Shown here: positions 8,395 to 16,274 of the stretch, one piece after another | Layout: the number at the start of each line of letters is the position of its first letter | Position numbering within the stretch: the first letter of the stretch is position 1 | From: Vagococcus silagei | GTDB taxonomy: Bacteria; Bacillota; Bacilli; Lactobacillales; Vagococcaceae | NCBI RefSeq assembly: GCF_004795745.1 | Contig: NZ_SDGV01000004.1 | Span: 124,001 to 188,000, forward strand | Direction of reading: 5' to 3' | Length of the DNA: 64,000 bases | Position numbers and translations under genes: made by a program | The notes under the pieces: model-generated | The model's input: only the letters and a program-made list of their open reading frames with translations | Told to the model about the DNA's origin: nothing | Databases searched by the model: none

Positions 8395-9534
8395 CTATTT
8401 TATGAGCCCTAGATATTTTAACTCTTGTTTTGTTTCTGCAAAATTATCAGAGAGTATCGTGACATGACCAATTTGAGTATGAGCTGATATTAAATTTTGA
8501 GGCTTATAAAAATAATAATGCCAATTTCTTTTTTTGGTCATAAGCGAGGTTATAAGTGATACATTTTCCTCTGAAATCATAATAGAAATCGATGGAATGA
8601 ATTGACAAATCTCGGGCATTGGTAAATTACAAATTCCTTTAATATGCGTATCAAACACAGAAAAATTACAGCTATCCATAGTAAAAAGTCCAGCTTCATG
8701 AGGGCGTGTTGAAATTTCATTAACGTATAAGTTGCCGTTCTCCATTAAAAAGAGTTCCACACCAATCACACCACTGGTATTTAATTCTGAAGCAATTACT
8801 TTTCCAATTAAAACAATTTGATTTTCTAAGTCTTCACTTAAATCATCATAAGAAGCATAGACTTCTTTTAATTCACCATTCTTCCCATGCTTAGTTTCCA
8901 CGATTGGGAACAAGGTGTAGTCACCTTTTTTATTAACAGCAATGGTAATAAAGAGCTCACGCTGAATCTTAAGAAAAGGTTCAATCAAGCAGCCTCCTTG
9001 TTGCACAAAGGGGACGGCTTTATCCACTTCTGCTTCTGAACAGATAACATAATGACTGTCAATTAAGACATCGCGATGGATATTTTTTACCACTAATGGA
9101 TAACCCAAACTACGGCCAGCTTCACGAACTTCTGAAATTAAGTAAGCAACAGTATATGGTGATATGTTTATCAAATGATGGTTCAAGAACTCTCGCTCCA
9201 AGCGTCGATCTTGAGTGACTTCCAGTCCAAATACACCTTGAGGTATTTTGGTTTTAGCTTTTAAATAGTCTAACGTCTGCGCATCTGCCAATTCTGATTC
9301 ATAAGTGATGATATCACTTTTTTGAATCAACTCTAACAAACCGAATCCATCGTTATAGTTGCCGACAATTTGTTCATCTACGATTGATGAAGCTGCACTA
9401 TTTATATCTGGATCAAGAGCTATCACACGACAACCCATTTTTTTCGCAGAAAAACACATAAAGCGTGCCAAATGGTTTCCTCCAATAATACCAATTGTCT
9501 GATTCGGTAGTATAACTTTCGACAATTTTCTCAA
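8395..9534 (-). CDS. PurK-like ATP-grasp protein, probably not a true PurK
   Basis: This 379-residue protein aligns end to end with PurK (N5-CAIR synthetase), which this window also encodes at 62404-63531. It keeps the Rossmann start (IGIIGGNHLARF against [12 protein letters not shown]), the ALDPD segment, the metal-binding glutamates in VELFLMENGNLYVNEIS, and RPH. It has lost two hallmarks. The glycine-rich ATP loop RGGYDGKGQ of PurK is replaced by HRDVLIDSHYV after Lys150, and the HNSGH substrate motif reads HEAGL. With a genuine PurK in the pur operon, this copy has likely diverged in function. It heads the operon with a GntR regulator and an ABC exporter and has a good promoter. The TTG start at 9534 has only a weak ribosome site, so the exact N-terminus is uncertain. 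Confidence 0.7.
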   Translation of the reverse strand: MRKLSKVILPNQTIGIIGGNHLARFMCFSAKKMGCRVIALDPDINSAASSIVDEQIVGNYNDGFGLLELIQKSDIITYESELADAQTLDYLKAKTKIPQGVFGLEVTQDRRLEREFLNHHLINISPYTVAYLISEVREAGRSLGYPLVVKNIHRDVLIDSHYVICSEAEVDKAVPFVQQGGCLIEPFLKIQRELFITIAVNKKGDYTLFPIVETKHGKNGELKEVYASYDDLSEDLENQIVLIGKVIASELNTSGVIGVELFLMENGNLYVNEISTRPHEAGLFTMDSCNFSVFDTHIKGICNLPMPEICQFIPSISIMISEENVSLITSLMTKKRNWHYYFYKPQNLISAHTQIGHVTILSDNFAETKQELKYLGLIK

Positions 9535-9558
9535 CTACTTTCTTTTTAACATAACTTA

Positions 9559-9587
9559 ATAGTATCAATCAGTAGGTTAAGTGTAAA
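9559..9587 (-). promoter_or_regulatory. Sigma-A promoter of the PurK-like/GntR/ABC operon
   Basis: Minus strand TTTACA (9587-9582), 17 bases, then TACTAT (9564-9559), 25 bases before the PurK-like start. Confidence 0.65.
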
Positions 9588-9691
9588 GAAATAAATCATT
9601 CTGTTTATAAATAATTTGTTAAAAAGTGGGATATTTTAAATAACAACCTTTTTATTTTAAGTATCCGATTATGAATATATTTCTTATTGAA

Positions 9692-10267
9692 CTAATCACG
9701 TAAAAATTGAATTCTATTATTATTCAGCGACGCAATTCGCGCCAATGACTCAACACGAAATCCATATTGATTTAGTTTTAACCGGCCCTCTTGAAATGAT
9801 TTTTCAATCACAATACCAACACCCTCTACAGTCGCACCTGCTTGTTGACAGATATCAATCATTCCCAAGACGCTATCACCTTTTGCTAATATATTATCGA
9901 TAATCAGAATATGATCATTTGGTGTTAAATGTCGTCTTGAAATTAAGATACGATTCGTAACTTGCGGGTTATATGTTGGGACATGTGACAGTGAATAATC
10001 TTGTTCAACAGATAAATTTGTTTGTTTCCTCGCATAGATTAATGGGACACCAAATTTTTGAGCAACAAAAATTGCTGGAGGTACTCCTGAGGATTCTAAA
10101 GTCAACACCTTGGTCACTTTACAATTTCCAAATAAATCAAAAAACTCTTCACCAATTAAGTTCATTAACTGAGGATTTACTTGTTGCGTTAAAAAATTAT
10201 CAACTTTGATCGACTCTTGATTAACAACAACTGCTTCTCGATTAATCACTAATTCTAGTGCTTTCAT
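9692..10267 (-). CDS. xpt: Xanthine phosphoribosyltransferase
   Basis: The enzyme makes XMP from xanthine and PRPP in purine salvage, feeding GMP synthesis. The 191-residue sequence carries the type I PRTase fold. It shows LTLESSGVPPAIFVAQKFGVP in the N-terminal half and the PRPP-binding loop region HILIIDNILAKGDSVLGMID, where Xpt usually has a LIIDDFLAxG version. Length and layout match B. subtilis Xpt. GGAGGG lies at good distance from the ATG. There is no pbuX permease next to it and no guanine riboswitch in the 90 bases upstream. The terminator of the glucosaminidase gene directly precedes it, so its promoter must be in or just after that hairpin. Confidence 0.92.
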   Translation of the reverse strand: MKALELVINREAVVVNQESIKVDNFLTQQVNPQLMNLIGEEFFDLFGNCKVTKVLTLESSGVPPAIFVAQKFGVPLIYARKQTNLSVEQDYSLSHVPTYNPQVTNRILISRRHLTPNDHILIIDNILAKGDSVLGMIDICQQAGATVEGVGIVIEKSFQEGRLKLNQYGFRVESLARIASLNNNRIQFLRD

Positions 10268-10299
10268 CTATATTACCCTCCATATTTAATAAGGTTGTT

Positions 10300-10347
10300 A
10301 AAAAAAAGTAATCCCCAAAATGTGCTAAACATTCTTGAGAATTACTT
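10300..10347 (-). terminator. Rho-independent terminator of the glucosaminidase gene
   Basis: An 18-bp stem with a few mismatches (AAGTAATTCTC... with ...GGGGATTACTT) around the loop TTAGC runs into eight T residues on the minus strand. It separates the gene from xpt. Confidence 0.88.
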
Positions 10348-10356
10348 CTTGCTTCA

Positions 10357-11949
10357 TTAAGATTCACCAATTTCATACTTCACTGGTTGGTTCAAACTTT
10401 CTGATAATGTTTTTGATAAACTATTACCAACTTTATTCAACATTGATAAAGTTCTTTCTTTTTCTTTACGTTTAGCTTTATCATCTTTAACAGTTGCTTT
10501 TTTATCATATTTTGTTAAATCATATGTTTCAATAATTGTATTTAATTTTTTATGATATTGACGATCGTCTTTATTTTGTGCTGTTAAAAAAGCTGTAACT
10601 TTACGATAATTATCTTTTTTAGCTAACGTCATTTCAGCAAAATTATCTGAATCTTTCTTTAACGTATCTATATAATCAGAGATACTTGCTTCGTAAGAAG
10701 GATATTCTTTGAAATTTTCTTCTTTTAAGACCATTTTATTATTTTCTTTTTTGAAATAATCAATGGATTTACTCTTACCTTCGTATTCACCTGTTAACTC
10801 ATAGATATTATGTCCCTTAGCTAAAGGATGTTTACCAGAATTACTCTTAATCACTGCTTCAGCAATTAAGACAGATGCATACATATCATTTTTTTCTGCT
10901 ATTTTTTTAGCATCTCCAGAAATATCTTTAATAAAATCAATCGTTTCTGGCGTCTTTTGACTTACTTCTGCTTTAGCTTTCTTTTGATCGTATTTAGTTA
11001 AATCATATGTTTCAATTAAGCCATTTAATTTTTCATAATAACGTGTATCGGTTGCGTAGCGTCCTGTTAAAAAATTTGTTGCTTCACGATAATTTTGTGT
11101 GTTTGATTTAAAGGCACCAGCATAGTAACTTGATTGATTATCAGTACCACCCTTCATTAATGACGCATAGTCATCAATTGAGGCTTTTTTATCTGGATAT
11201 TTTCTAAATTTAGCACTAACAGTATACATACCGCCTTTACCATTATCTTCTAACGTTGGCATCTCAACATAATTACCTTGAAATTTACCTTTGATACCAA
11301 AAAGGTTATTATTTGGTGACTTGGCTAAGCGGCTATTACCTGATGCACTTTCTAAAATCGCTTGGGCAATCATCACAGATGCGTATAAGTCATATTTTTG
11401 TCCAATTTCACGTGCATCTTCACCAATCTCTTCAACAAATTCTAATGTTGAAATATTTCGTGTATACGTAATTGGTGTATTGTCTGCCGCGGATGGTTTA
11501 GTTTCTTCTGATTCACTTTTGTTATCTGAATCTTTTTTTTCTGGTTTCGCAACAACTTCTTCATCTCTTGATGAGCTATTGCTATTTTGATTACCGCTAT
11601 TTGAATTATTATTTGAATTGCCTTTTGATGAACTAGAATTATTTGTTGAACTTGACGGCGTTGTGATGACTTCTTCTTCGTTTGTTTCCAGATCTTTAGA
11701 AGACTCTGAATTTGATCCTTCAGAGGAAGAAGATTCAGTTGCTGTTGCTCTTCTAGCATTTACGCCCGCCTTTTGGTAAATCCCACTGTTACTGACTAAC
11801 GAACTTGAATCCGTTGGGCCTTCTTTTAGCGTTTCCGCTTCAACATAAGTCCCAATTACAGGTGTACTAATTGATAATAATGTAGCCCCAATACATAGCG
11901 ACGATACCGTCTTTCTAAAACTAATTCCCCCGTGTTTGTTAGTAACCAA
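10357..11949 (-). CDS. Secreted tandem glucosaminidase-domain cell wall hydrolase with a degenerate second domain
   Basis: The protein has 530 residues: a signal peptide (about 1-38, hydrophobic core TVSSLCIGATLLSIS), a Ser/Asn/Glu-rich linker (about 70-160), then two homologous N-acetylglucosaminidase (PF01832) domains at about 167-321 and 335-481. Each domain ends with the same LIETYDLTKYD-type tail. Domain 1 has the catalytic motif AQAILESASGNS with Glu200, followed by NNLFGIKG. Domain 2 reads AEAVIKSNSGKH, so Lys368 replaces the catalytic Glu, and NIYELTG replaces NLFGIKG. Only domain 1 should cleave peptidoglycan; domain 2 may bind it. No LysM or LPxTG motif is seen. A TTG start follows GAGG. 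It lies 21 bases after the coiled-coil gene and is probably cotranscribed with it. Confidence 0.88.
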   Translation of the reverse strand: MVTNKHGGISFRKTVSSLCIGATLLSISTPVIGTYVEAETLKEGPTDSSSLVSNSGIYQKAGVNARRATATESSSSEGSNSESSKDLETNEEEVITTPSSSTNNSSSSKGNSNNNSNSGNQNSNSSSRDEEVVAKPEKKDSDNKSESEETKPSAADNTPITYTRNISTLEFVEEIGEDAREIGQKYDLYASVMIAQAILESASGNSRLAKSPNNNLFGIKGKFQGNYVEMPTLEDNGKGGMYTVSAKFRKYPDKKASIDDYASLMKGGTDNQSSYYAGAFKSNTQNYREATNFLTGRYATDTRYYEKLNGLIETYDLTKYDQKKAKAEVSQKTPETIDFIKDISGDAKKIAEKNDMYASVLIAEAVIKSNSGKHPLAKGHNIYELTGEYEGKSKSIDYFKKENNKMVLKEENFKEYPSYEASISDYIDTLKKDSDNFAEMTLAKKDNYRKVTAFLTAQNKDDRQYHKKLNTIIETYDLTKYDKKATVKDDKAKRKEKERTLSMLNKVGNSLSKTLSESLNQPVKYEIGES

Positions 11950-11970
11950 AGTTCCTCACCTCAATTCTGT

Positions 11971-13866
11971 TTATTGCAGACGTTCAACATTTCCAATCGA
12001 TTCTAATTTACGTAATAAATCAGAGAAGATTACTTCTGATTCTGCTTTTAATCTTGTTAATTTACGATAGTAATTGCGTGCTTCTTGGCTCACAACACTT
12101 AATTCAGTTTCAGCTTCTGAAACTTTACGTTTTGCATCATAGTTAGCAACTTCAACAATTTGTCTTGCTCTTGCTTGTGCTTCTAACATAACTTGCGCGA
12201 TATCAGCTTGGTTCATACCACCAGTTTGTGTTAATTGTTCATTGGCAACACGAAGTTCAGCTTTCACACGGTCTAATTCTTGTTTCAACACTTGAACATC
12301 TGGTGTTTCTTGTGTTTTAAGAGTTTCAATCTCTTGAACTAGACGTTGATTTTTTTCTTTTTCAGTTGATAACTCAGTTAATGTTTCTGTCACTGATTGT
12401 TGTTGAGCTTTCATATTATGAATTTCTTGCTCTAAGTTTGTAAGCATTGATTGATTTTCTTTCAATTCTGCTAATTCTTTTTCTAGTTGTTCGCGTTTGC
12501 TTACTTCATTTTCGTATTTTTCGTTCATCTCAACTAACTCCCGTTCACTTTTATCTGTATCTTCTTGCGATGCTGACAAACCTTTTAATTGACCTTGGTA
12601 CTGGTCAGTTAAATTACTTTCCATTGCTTGCATTTTTTTAATCTCTTGTTCTAAATCTTCAAGTTCGCGATTAAGTTCTTGAATCACAACTTGTTCTTTT
12701 TCTGATGCTTCGTCTTTTCCAGTTAGTGCTTTTTCTAAATCACTAATTGTTTGCATTAATTCTTCATTTTCTGTAACCAAGACTTTCATGCTATCTGTCG
12801 TAGTTGACTGCGTATTCTGAGACTCTGAAAGTTTTGCTTCCAATGCAATTCGAGCTTCTTTTTCTTTTTCGTATGCGTCTTGCATCGCTTCAAGTTCACG
12901 TAGTTTTTCAGAGTTTTCTTGAACAATTACTTGTTTTTCTTCTTCAAAAATACGTTTTTGATCAGCATTTTCTTCTTTTTGAAGCGCCAACTCATTGACT
13001 AAATCTGTTGTTTTAGTTTGTGCTTCTTCTAATAATTTAACTGTTTCTGCTTGTTCAGCTTTGACAGTCGTTAATTCCTCTTGCGCTTTTTCTTTAAATT
13101 CACGTAACACATCATCTTTTTCTTGAAGTTGTGTAGCTAGCGAATTAGAGATTGTTTCTAACTCAGTTTCTTTATCAGATAATAATTTTGACATTTCATC
13201 AAATTTTTGACTGATATCAAGATTACTCTCAGATAACTCGCTTAATTTGGCTTTAAGTTCATCAGATAATGTTTGATCTGATTTAGCTTGATCCAACTGT
13301 TCATTTAATGAGTTAATTAACTCATTTTTGGCTTTAATATCTTCTTCTGTAGCACTTTGTCTATCAGAATATTCAGTGGCAAGACTCTCAAACTTTGTGT
13401 CTAAAGCTTTCAATTTATCGCGTAGATTTTCTTGACTATCCTGATCCACTTTTAGAGTTTGAACCATTTCTTTTAAGGTCGCATTTTCTTCCATCAAGGC
13501 TTCGACTGAAGGGAAATCTTCGCTCATAACCACTGGATTAGAAGCATTCATAGTCGGATTTTGCTCTAATGTTGGTTCAACCTGTCCCTCTAATTCCTCT
13601 TTTGTTAAGAGTGGAATTGTTGGACCTTGTGCAACAGGTTCATCCACATAATAATAATAATAAAAATAATCATCATCTTCTGATTGATCTAATTTAAAAT
13701 CAGGGTCAATCACTTCCTGCATCGCATCTAGTGAAGTCAATTCATCATCCGGTTTGGGAGACGATTGTGGTGCTTCCGTAGATTCCGATGCTTGCCTAGA
13801 CTCATTAGTTTGTTCATCTAAAGAGTCATCTGAGTTATCTTTTCTTTTTAACCAGTTACTAAACAA
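11971..13866 (-). CDS. Large acidic coiled-coil protein of unknown function
   Basis: The protein has 631 residues and no recognisable enzyme domain or membrane segment. Residues ~1-120 are low-complexity, acidic and Ser/Gln-rich, and include a run of five tyrosines inside DDDYFYYYYYVDEP. Residues ~125-540 are almost unbroken heptad-type coiled coil rich in E, K, Q and L. The last ~90 residues (MLEAQARARQIVEVANYDAKRKV onward) form an Ala/Glu-rich helix reminiscent of the C-terminal part of DivIVA/GpsB-like cytoskeletal proteins. The start is TTG with GAGGTGA 6 bases upstream. It has a strong own promoter and is followed closely by the glucosaminidase gene, which hints at a cell-division or wall-remodelling role. 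That role is inference only. Confidence 0.75.
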   Translation of the reverse strand: MFSNWLKRKDNSDDSLDEQTNESRQASESTEAPQSSPKPDDELTSLDAMQEVIDPDFKLDQSEDDDYFYYYYYVDEPVAQGPTIPLLTKEELEGQVEPTLEQNPTMNASNPVVMSEDFPSVEALMEENATLKEMVQTLKVDQDSQENLRDKLKALDTKFESLATEYSDRQSATEEDIKAKNELINSLNEQLDQAKSDQTLSDELKAKLSELSESNLDISQKFDEMSKLLSDKETELETISNSLATQLQEKDDVLREFKEKAQEELTTVKAEQAETVKLLEEAQTKTTDLVNELALQKEENADQKRIFEEEKQVIVQENSEKLRELEAMQDAYEKEKEARIALEAKLSESQNTQSTTTDSMKVLVTENEELMQTISDLEKALTGKDEASEKEQVVIQELNRELEDLEQEIKKMQAMESNLTDQYQGQLKGLSASQEDTDKSERELVEMNEKYENEVSKREQLEKELAELKENQSMLTNLEQEIHNMKAQQQSVTETLTELSTEKEKNQRLVQEIETLKTQETPDVQVLKQELDRVKAELRVANEQLTQTGGMNQADIAQVMLEAQARARQIVEVANYDAKRKVSEAETELSVVSQEARNYYRKLTRLKAESEVIFSDLLRKLESIGNVERLQ

Positions 13867-13977
13867 TCAACGTCACCTCACTACCATATTTACACTCATT
13901 CATTTACTGTTTAACTTGGTGTTTTACTTAAATTTATTTCCTTTTTTGTAGACTTAGACACAAAGATATACAATAAA

Positions 13978-14005
13978 ATTATAGCATAACTACCATATTA
14001 TGCAA
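13978..14005 (-). promoter_or_regulatory. Sigma-A promoter of the coiled-coil/glucosaminidase unit
   Basis: Minus strand TTGCAT (14005-14000), 16 bases, then consensus TATAAT (13983-13978). It leaves a leader of about 105 bases. Confidence 0.65.
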
Positions 14006-14011
14006 TAGACT

Positions 14012-14908
14012 TTAGTTATCGGAGACAACATTTTCTTCATGATATTCCAAGTAGACCTCTTGTTTTTTTAGTCCCTGTCTTTTAGCAACTTTTTTTATCG
14101 CTTCTTTCGAAGTTAATTTCTCATTCTCCATTAATAGAATCACTTGTTCTTTTAAAGATAAATTCAAATCCACTGCTACTTCTAGTACTGCTTCGCCACT
14201 AAAGCCTTCGACAATTAAGCAGCATTCGCCCTTCAATGGTGTTTCTTGACAATATTCTAACACTTCACTTAATGACCCTCGTAAATATTCTTCATGGATT
14301 TTAGTTAATTCACGACAAACAGTCACTAATCTTGTTGGTTCAAAATGTGTCAACATAGTTTCCAGTGTTTTCGCTACTCGATAAGGAGACTCGTAAAAAA
14401 TTAACGTTTCACGATGTTTAGCTAATTTTTCTAGTTCACTTAATTGCTCGCCCTTTTTACGTGGTAAAAAACCATAAAAGGTGAATGGTTGCGGTGTGAT
14501 ACCTGAAGCAATCAAAGCTGTAATTCCAGCACTTGCACCTGGCAATGCAACAACCGCAATTTCAGCTTCAATTGCCGCTAAAACAAGTTCATGTCCTGGG
14601 TCACTAATCGATGGCATGCCCGCATCACTCACTTGAGCAATGCTCGTTCCCTCTTCTAAATATGTGATAAGTTCTGGAATCCGTTCTTTTACATTGTGCT
14701 CATGTAAACTAATTTGTTTGGTTTTTATTTCAAAATGGTTTAATAATTTTTGTGTATTACGTGTATCTTCGCTCGCAATTAATGCGACGTCATGCAAAGT
14801 TTTGACTGAACGAAAGGTCATATCTTCTAAATTTCCAATTGGGGTTGGTACAAGATACAGTTTTCCAAACGAATTGGTCTCACCTTTAAAACTTTTTTGT
14901 TTTCTCAT
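14012..14908 (-). CDS. rsmI: 16S rRNA (cytidine1402-2'-O)-methyltransferase
   Basis: RsmI methylates the ribose of C1402 in the 16S rRNA decoding centre, using SAM. The 298-residue protein shows the tetrapyrrole-methylase fold signatures: GKLYLVPTPIGNLEDMTFR at the N-terminus, IASEDTRNT, VSDAGMPSISDPGHELV and ALPGASAGITALIASG. The start at 14908 is preceded by AAGGAG at 6 bases; the ATG at 14929 is upstream of that ribosome site. The gene closes the conserved dnaX-to-rsmI replication cluster. A 176-base gap with hairpins separates it from yabA. Confidence 0.94.
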   Translation of the reverse strand: MRKQKSFKGETNSFGKLYLVPTPIGNLEDMTFRSVKTLHDVALIASEDTRNTQKLLNHFEIKTKQISLHEHNVKERIPELITYLEEGTSIAQVSDAGMPSISDPGHELVLAAIEAEIAVVALPGASAGITALIASGITPQPFTFYGFLPRKKGEQLSELEKLAKHRETLIFYESPYRVAKTLETMLTHFEPTRLVTVCRELTKIHEEYLRGSLSEVLEYCQETPLKGECCLIVEGFSGEAVLEVAVDLNLSLKEQVILLMENEKLTSKEAIKKVAKRQGLKKQEVYLEYHEENVVSDN

Positions 14909-14969
14909 TTCAATCTCCTTAATATTCATTTCTGTTATCTACTCAGCAATTTCTCTCAGTAATAAGAGA

Positions 14970-15008
14970 TAACCACGAACAAGGCTTAAAAGCACTCGTT
15001 CGTGGTTA
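14970..15008. other. Hairpin between yabA and rsmI without a T-tract
   Basis: AACCACGAAC (about 14971-14980) pairs perfectly with GTTCGTGGTT (14998-15007), and the loop can itself form GCTT/AAGC. On the minus strand a second small stem (CTCT...AGAG) follows. No T-run is present on either side, so this looks like a leader or processing structure rather than a simple terminator. Confidence 0.5.
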
Positions 15009-15103
15009 CCAGTTAGACTATTTGATCAAGAACATTAACCTATTCTTCAAACTAAATTCACTATTAGTCTGTCTTTTTTGCTCAAATTTGATTACCAAAA
15101 AAA

Positions 15104-15427
15104 TTATTTACCATAAATCATACTTGAACAAAAAACACATTCTTCATGATTTTCTCGTCTTGAACCATAAAAATCTTTACAGACATGGAACCCTTCCTCA
15201 TAAAGTTTTTCTAGATTTAAACGTGATTTTGACAACTCTTGTTTACCATCATCATGAATTTCTGTTTTTTCGAGTTTGTCTCGTAAATGTTGATTTTCAA
15301 GCTCTAGATTTAAATTTTGTTCCAAGAGTAAATCTACAACATTTTTCATCTCACCAACTTGTACTAACATGGTTTGTAATTTACTTTCAAATTCCACTAA
15401 TTCTTCATACAACTTTATTTTTTCCAT
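15104..15427 (-). CDS. yabA: Replication initiation control protein YabA
   Basis: YabA binds DnaA and the DnaN sliding clamp and restrains new rounds of replication in Firmicutes. The 107-residue protein has an N-terminal leucine-zipper coiled coil (LYEELVEFESKL to LRDKLEK) that tetramerises. Its C-terminal zinc cluster is GFHVCKDFYGSRRENHEECVFC, with the expected H-x-C ... C-x2-C ligands. The start is the ATG at 15427 with AAGGAAG upstream; a TTG further out precedes that ribosome site. It lies 25 bases after ricT in the classical cluster. Confidence 0.93.
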   Translation of the reverse strand: MEKIKLYEELVEFESKLQTMLVQVGEMKNVVDLLLEQNLNLELENQHLRDKLEKTEIHDDGKQELSKSRLNLEKLYEEGFHVCKDFYGSRRENHEECVFCSSMIYGK

Positions 15428-15452
15428 GTCAATCTTCCTTTTCAACAAATCT

Positions 15453-16262
15453 CTATTCTTTAATCAGTGTTAGTTCACTTGCATCAAATTCAATTGGTGT
15501 TTCACGATTAACCAATTTCACTTTAACAATCTCTTCCAAGATATTTAATCCAATGACCTTACCAGGTCCATCAGGTGTTTCAACTTTTTTACCATAATCT
15601 GGCATCAATTTTCTCAAACGCTCATATTCACTATTCTCATAGTTTAAGCAACACATTAAGCGACCGCACAGTCCTGAAATTTTTGTAGGATTTAAAGACA
15701 AGCTTTGTTCTTTTGCCATTTTTATTGAGACTGGAACAAAATCACCTAAAAATGTACTACAACAAAGTGGTCGGCCACATGGTCCAATACCACCTAAAAT
15801 TTTGGCTTCATCACGGACACCAATTTGCTTTAACTCGATACGCGTTTTATAGGTTGCAGCCAAATCCTTAACTAACTCACGAAAGTCAATGCGATTATCA
15901 GCTGTAAAACAAAAAGTCATTTTACTGCGGTCAAATGAGTACGCTACACTAACCAACTTCATCTCTAAACGATGATCGCTGACAATTTTTTGAGCTTCTT
16001 TAAGTGCTATTTTAGCATCTTCTTCATTTTTCGCGACTTTTTTTAAATGCTTTTCTGTTGCTGTATATAAAATCGTTTGCAAGTCATCAGGTAATTCATC
16101 TGGTGAAATCTCTTTACTTGGAATTGCGACTTCTGCGATTTCTTTCACCTTTTGAGACTCAACGACAACATAATCTCGATATTGATATTCTTTTTGACGT
16201 TCAGGTGCATAATAATAAATCCGACCCGCCGGCTTAAAACGCACTCCAACTACTTCAACCAT
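15453..16262 (-). CDS. ricT: PSP1-domain protein RicT (YaaT)
   Basis: The 269-residue PSP1-domain protein is homologous to B. subtilis YaaT/RicT, which with YlbF and YmcA binds Fe-S clusters and assists RNase Y-dependent mRNA processing. The family cysteines are all present: GPCGRPLCCSTF (Cys162, 167, 168) and SGLCGRLMCCLNYE (Cys199, 204, 205). The N-terminal VGVRFKPAGRIYYY is the usual start. It lies 12 bases after holB, inside the dnaX-rsmI cluster. The partners are not in this window. In this non-sporulating lineage the sporulation role would not apply. Confidence 0.92.
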   Translation of the reverse strand: MVEVVGVRFKPAGRIYYYAPERQKEYQYRDYVVVESQKVKEIAEVAIPSKEISPDELPDDLQTILYTATEKHLKKVAKNEEDAKIALKEAQKIVSDHRLEMKLVSVAYSFDRSKMTFCFTADNRIDFRELVKDLAATYKTRIELKQIGVRDEAKILGGIGPCGRPLCCSTFLGDFVPVSIKMAKEQSLSLNPTKISGLCGRLMCCLNYENSEYERLRKLMPDYGKKVETPDGPGKVIGLNILEEIVKVKLVNRETPIEFDASELTLIKE

Positions 16263-16274
16263 TTGATTTCCTCC

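Noticed and set aside
10268-10356. Guanine riboswitch before xpt
   Set aside because: The purine-aptamer core signatures are absent on the minus strand; the stretch is the terminator of the glucosaminidase gene plus the xpt ribosome site.
11291-11759. Open frames of about 100 codons on both strands over the glucosaminidase linker
   Set aside because: These are frame shadows of a low-complexity Ser/Asn/Glu linker; there is no independent start signal.
15022-15597. 191-codon plus-strand open frame over yabA and ricT
   Set aside because: It is opposite two well-supported genes and its product is a Phe/Leu/His-rich shadow with no family features.
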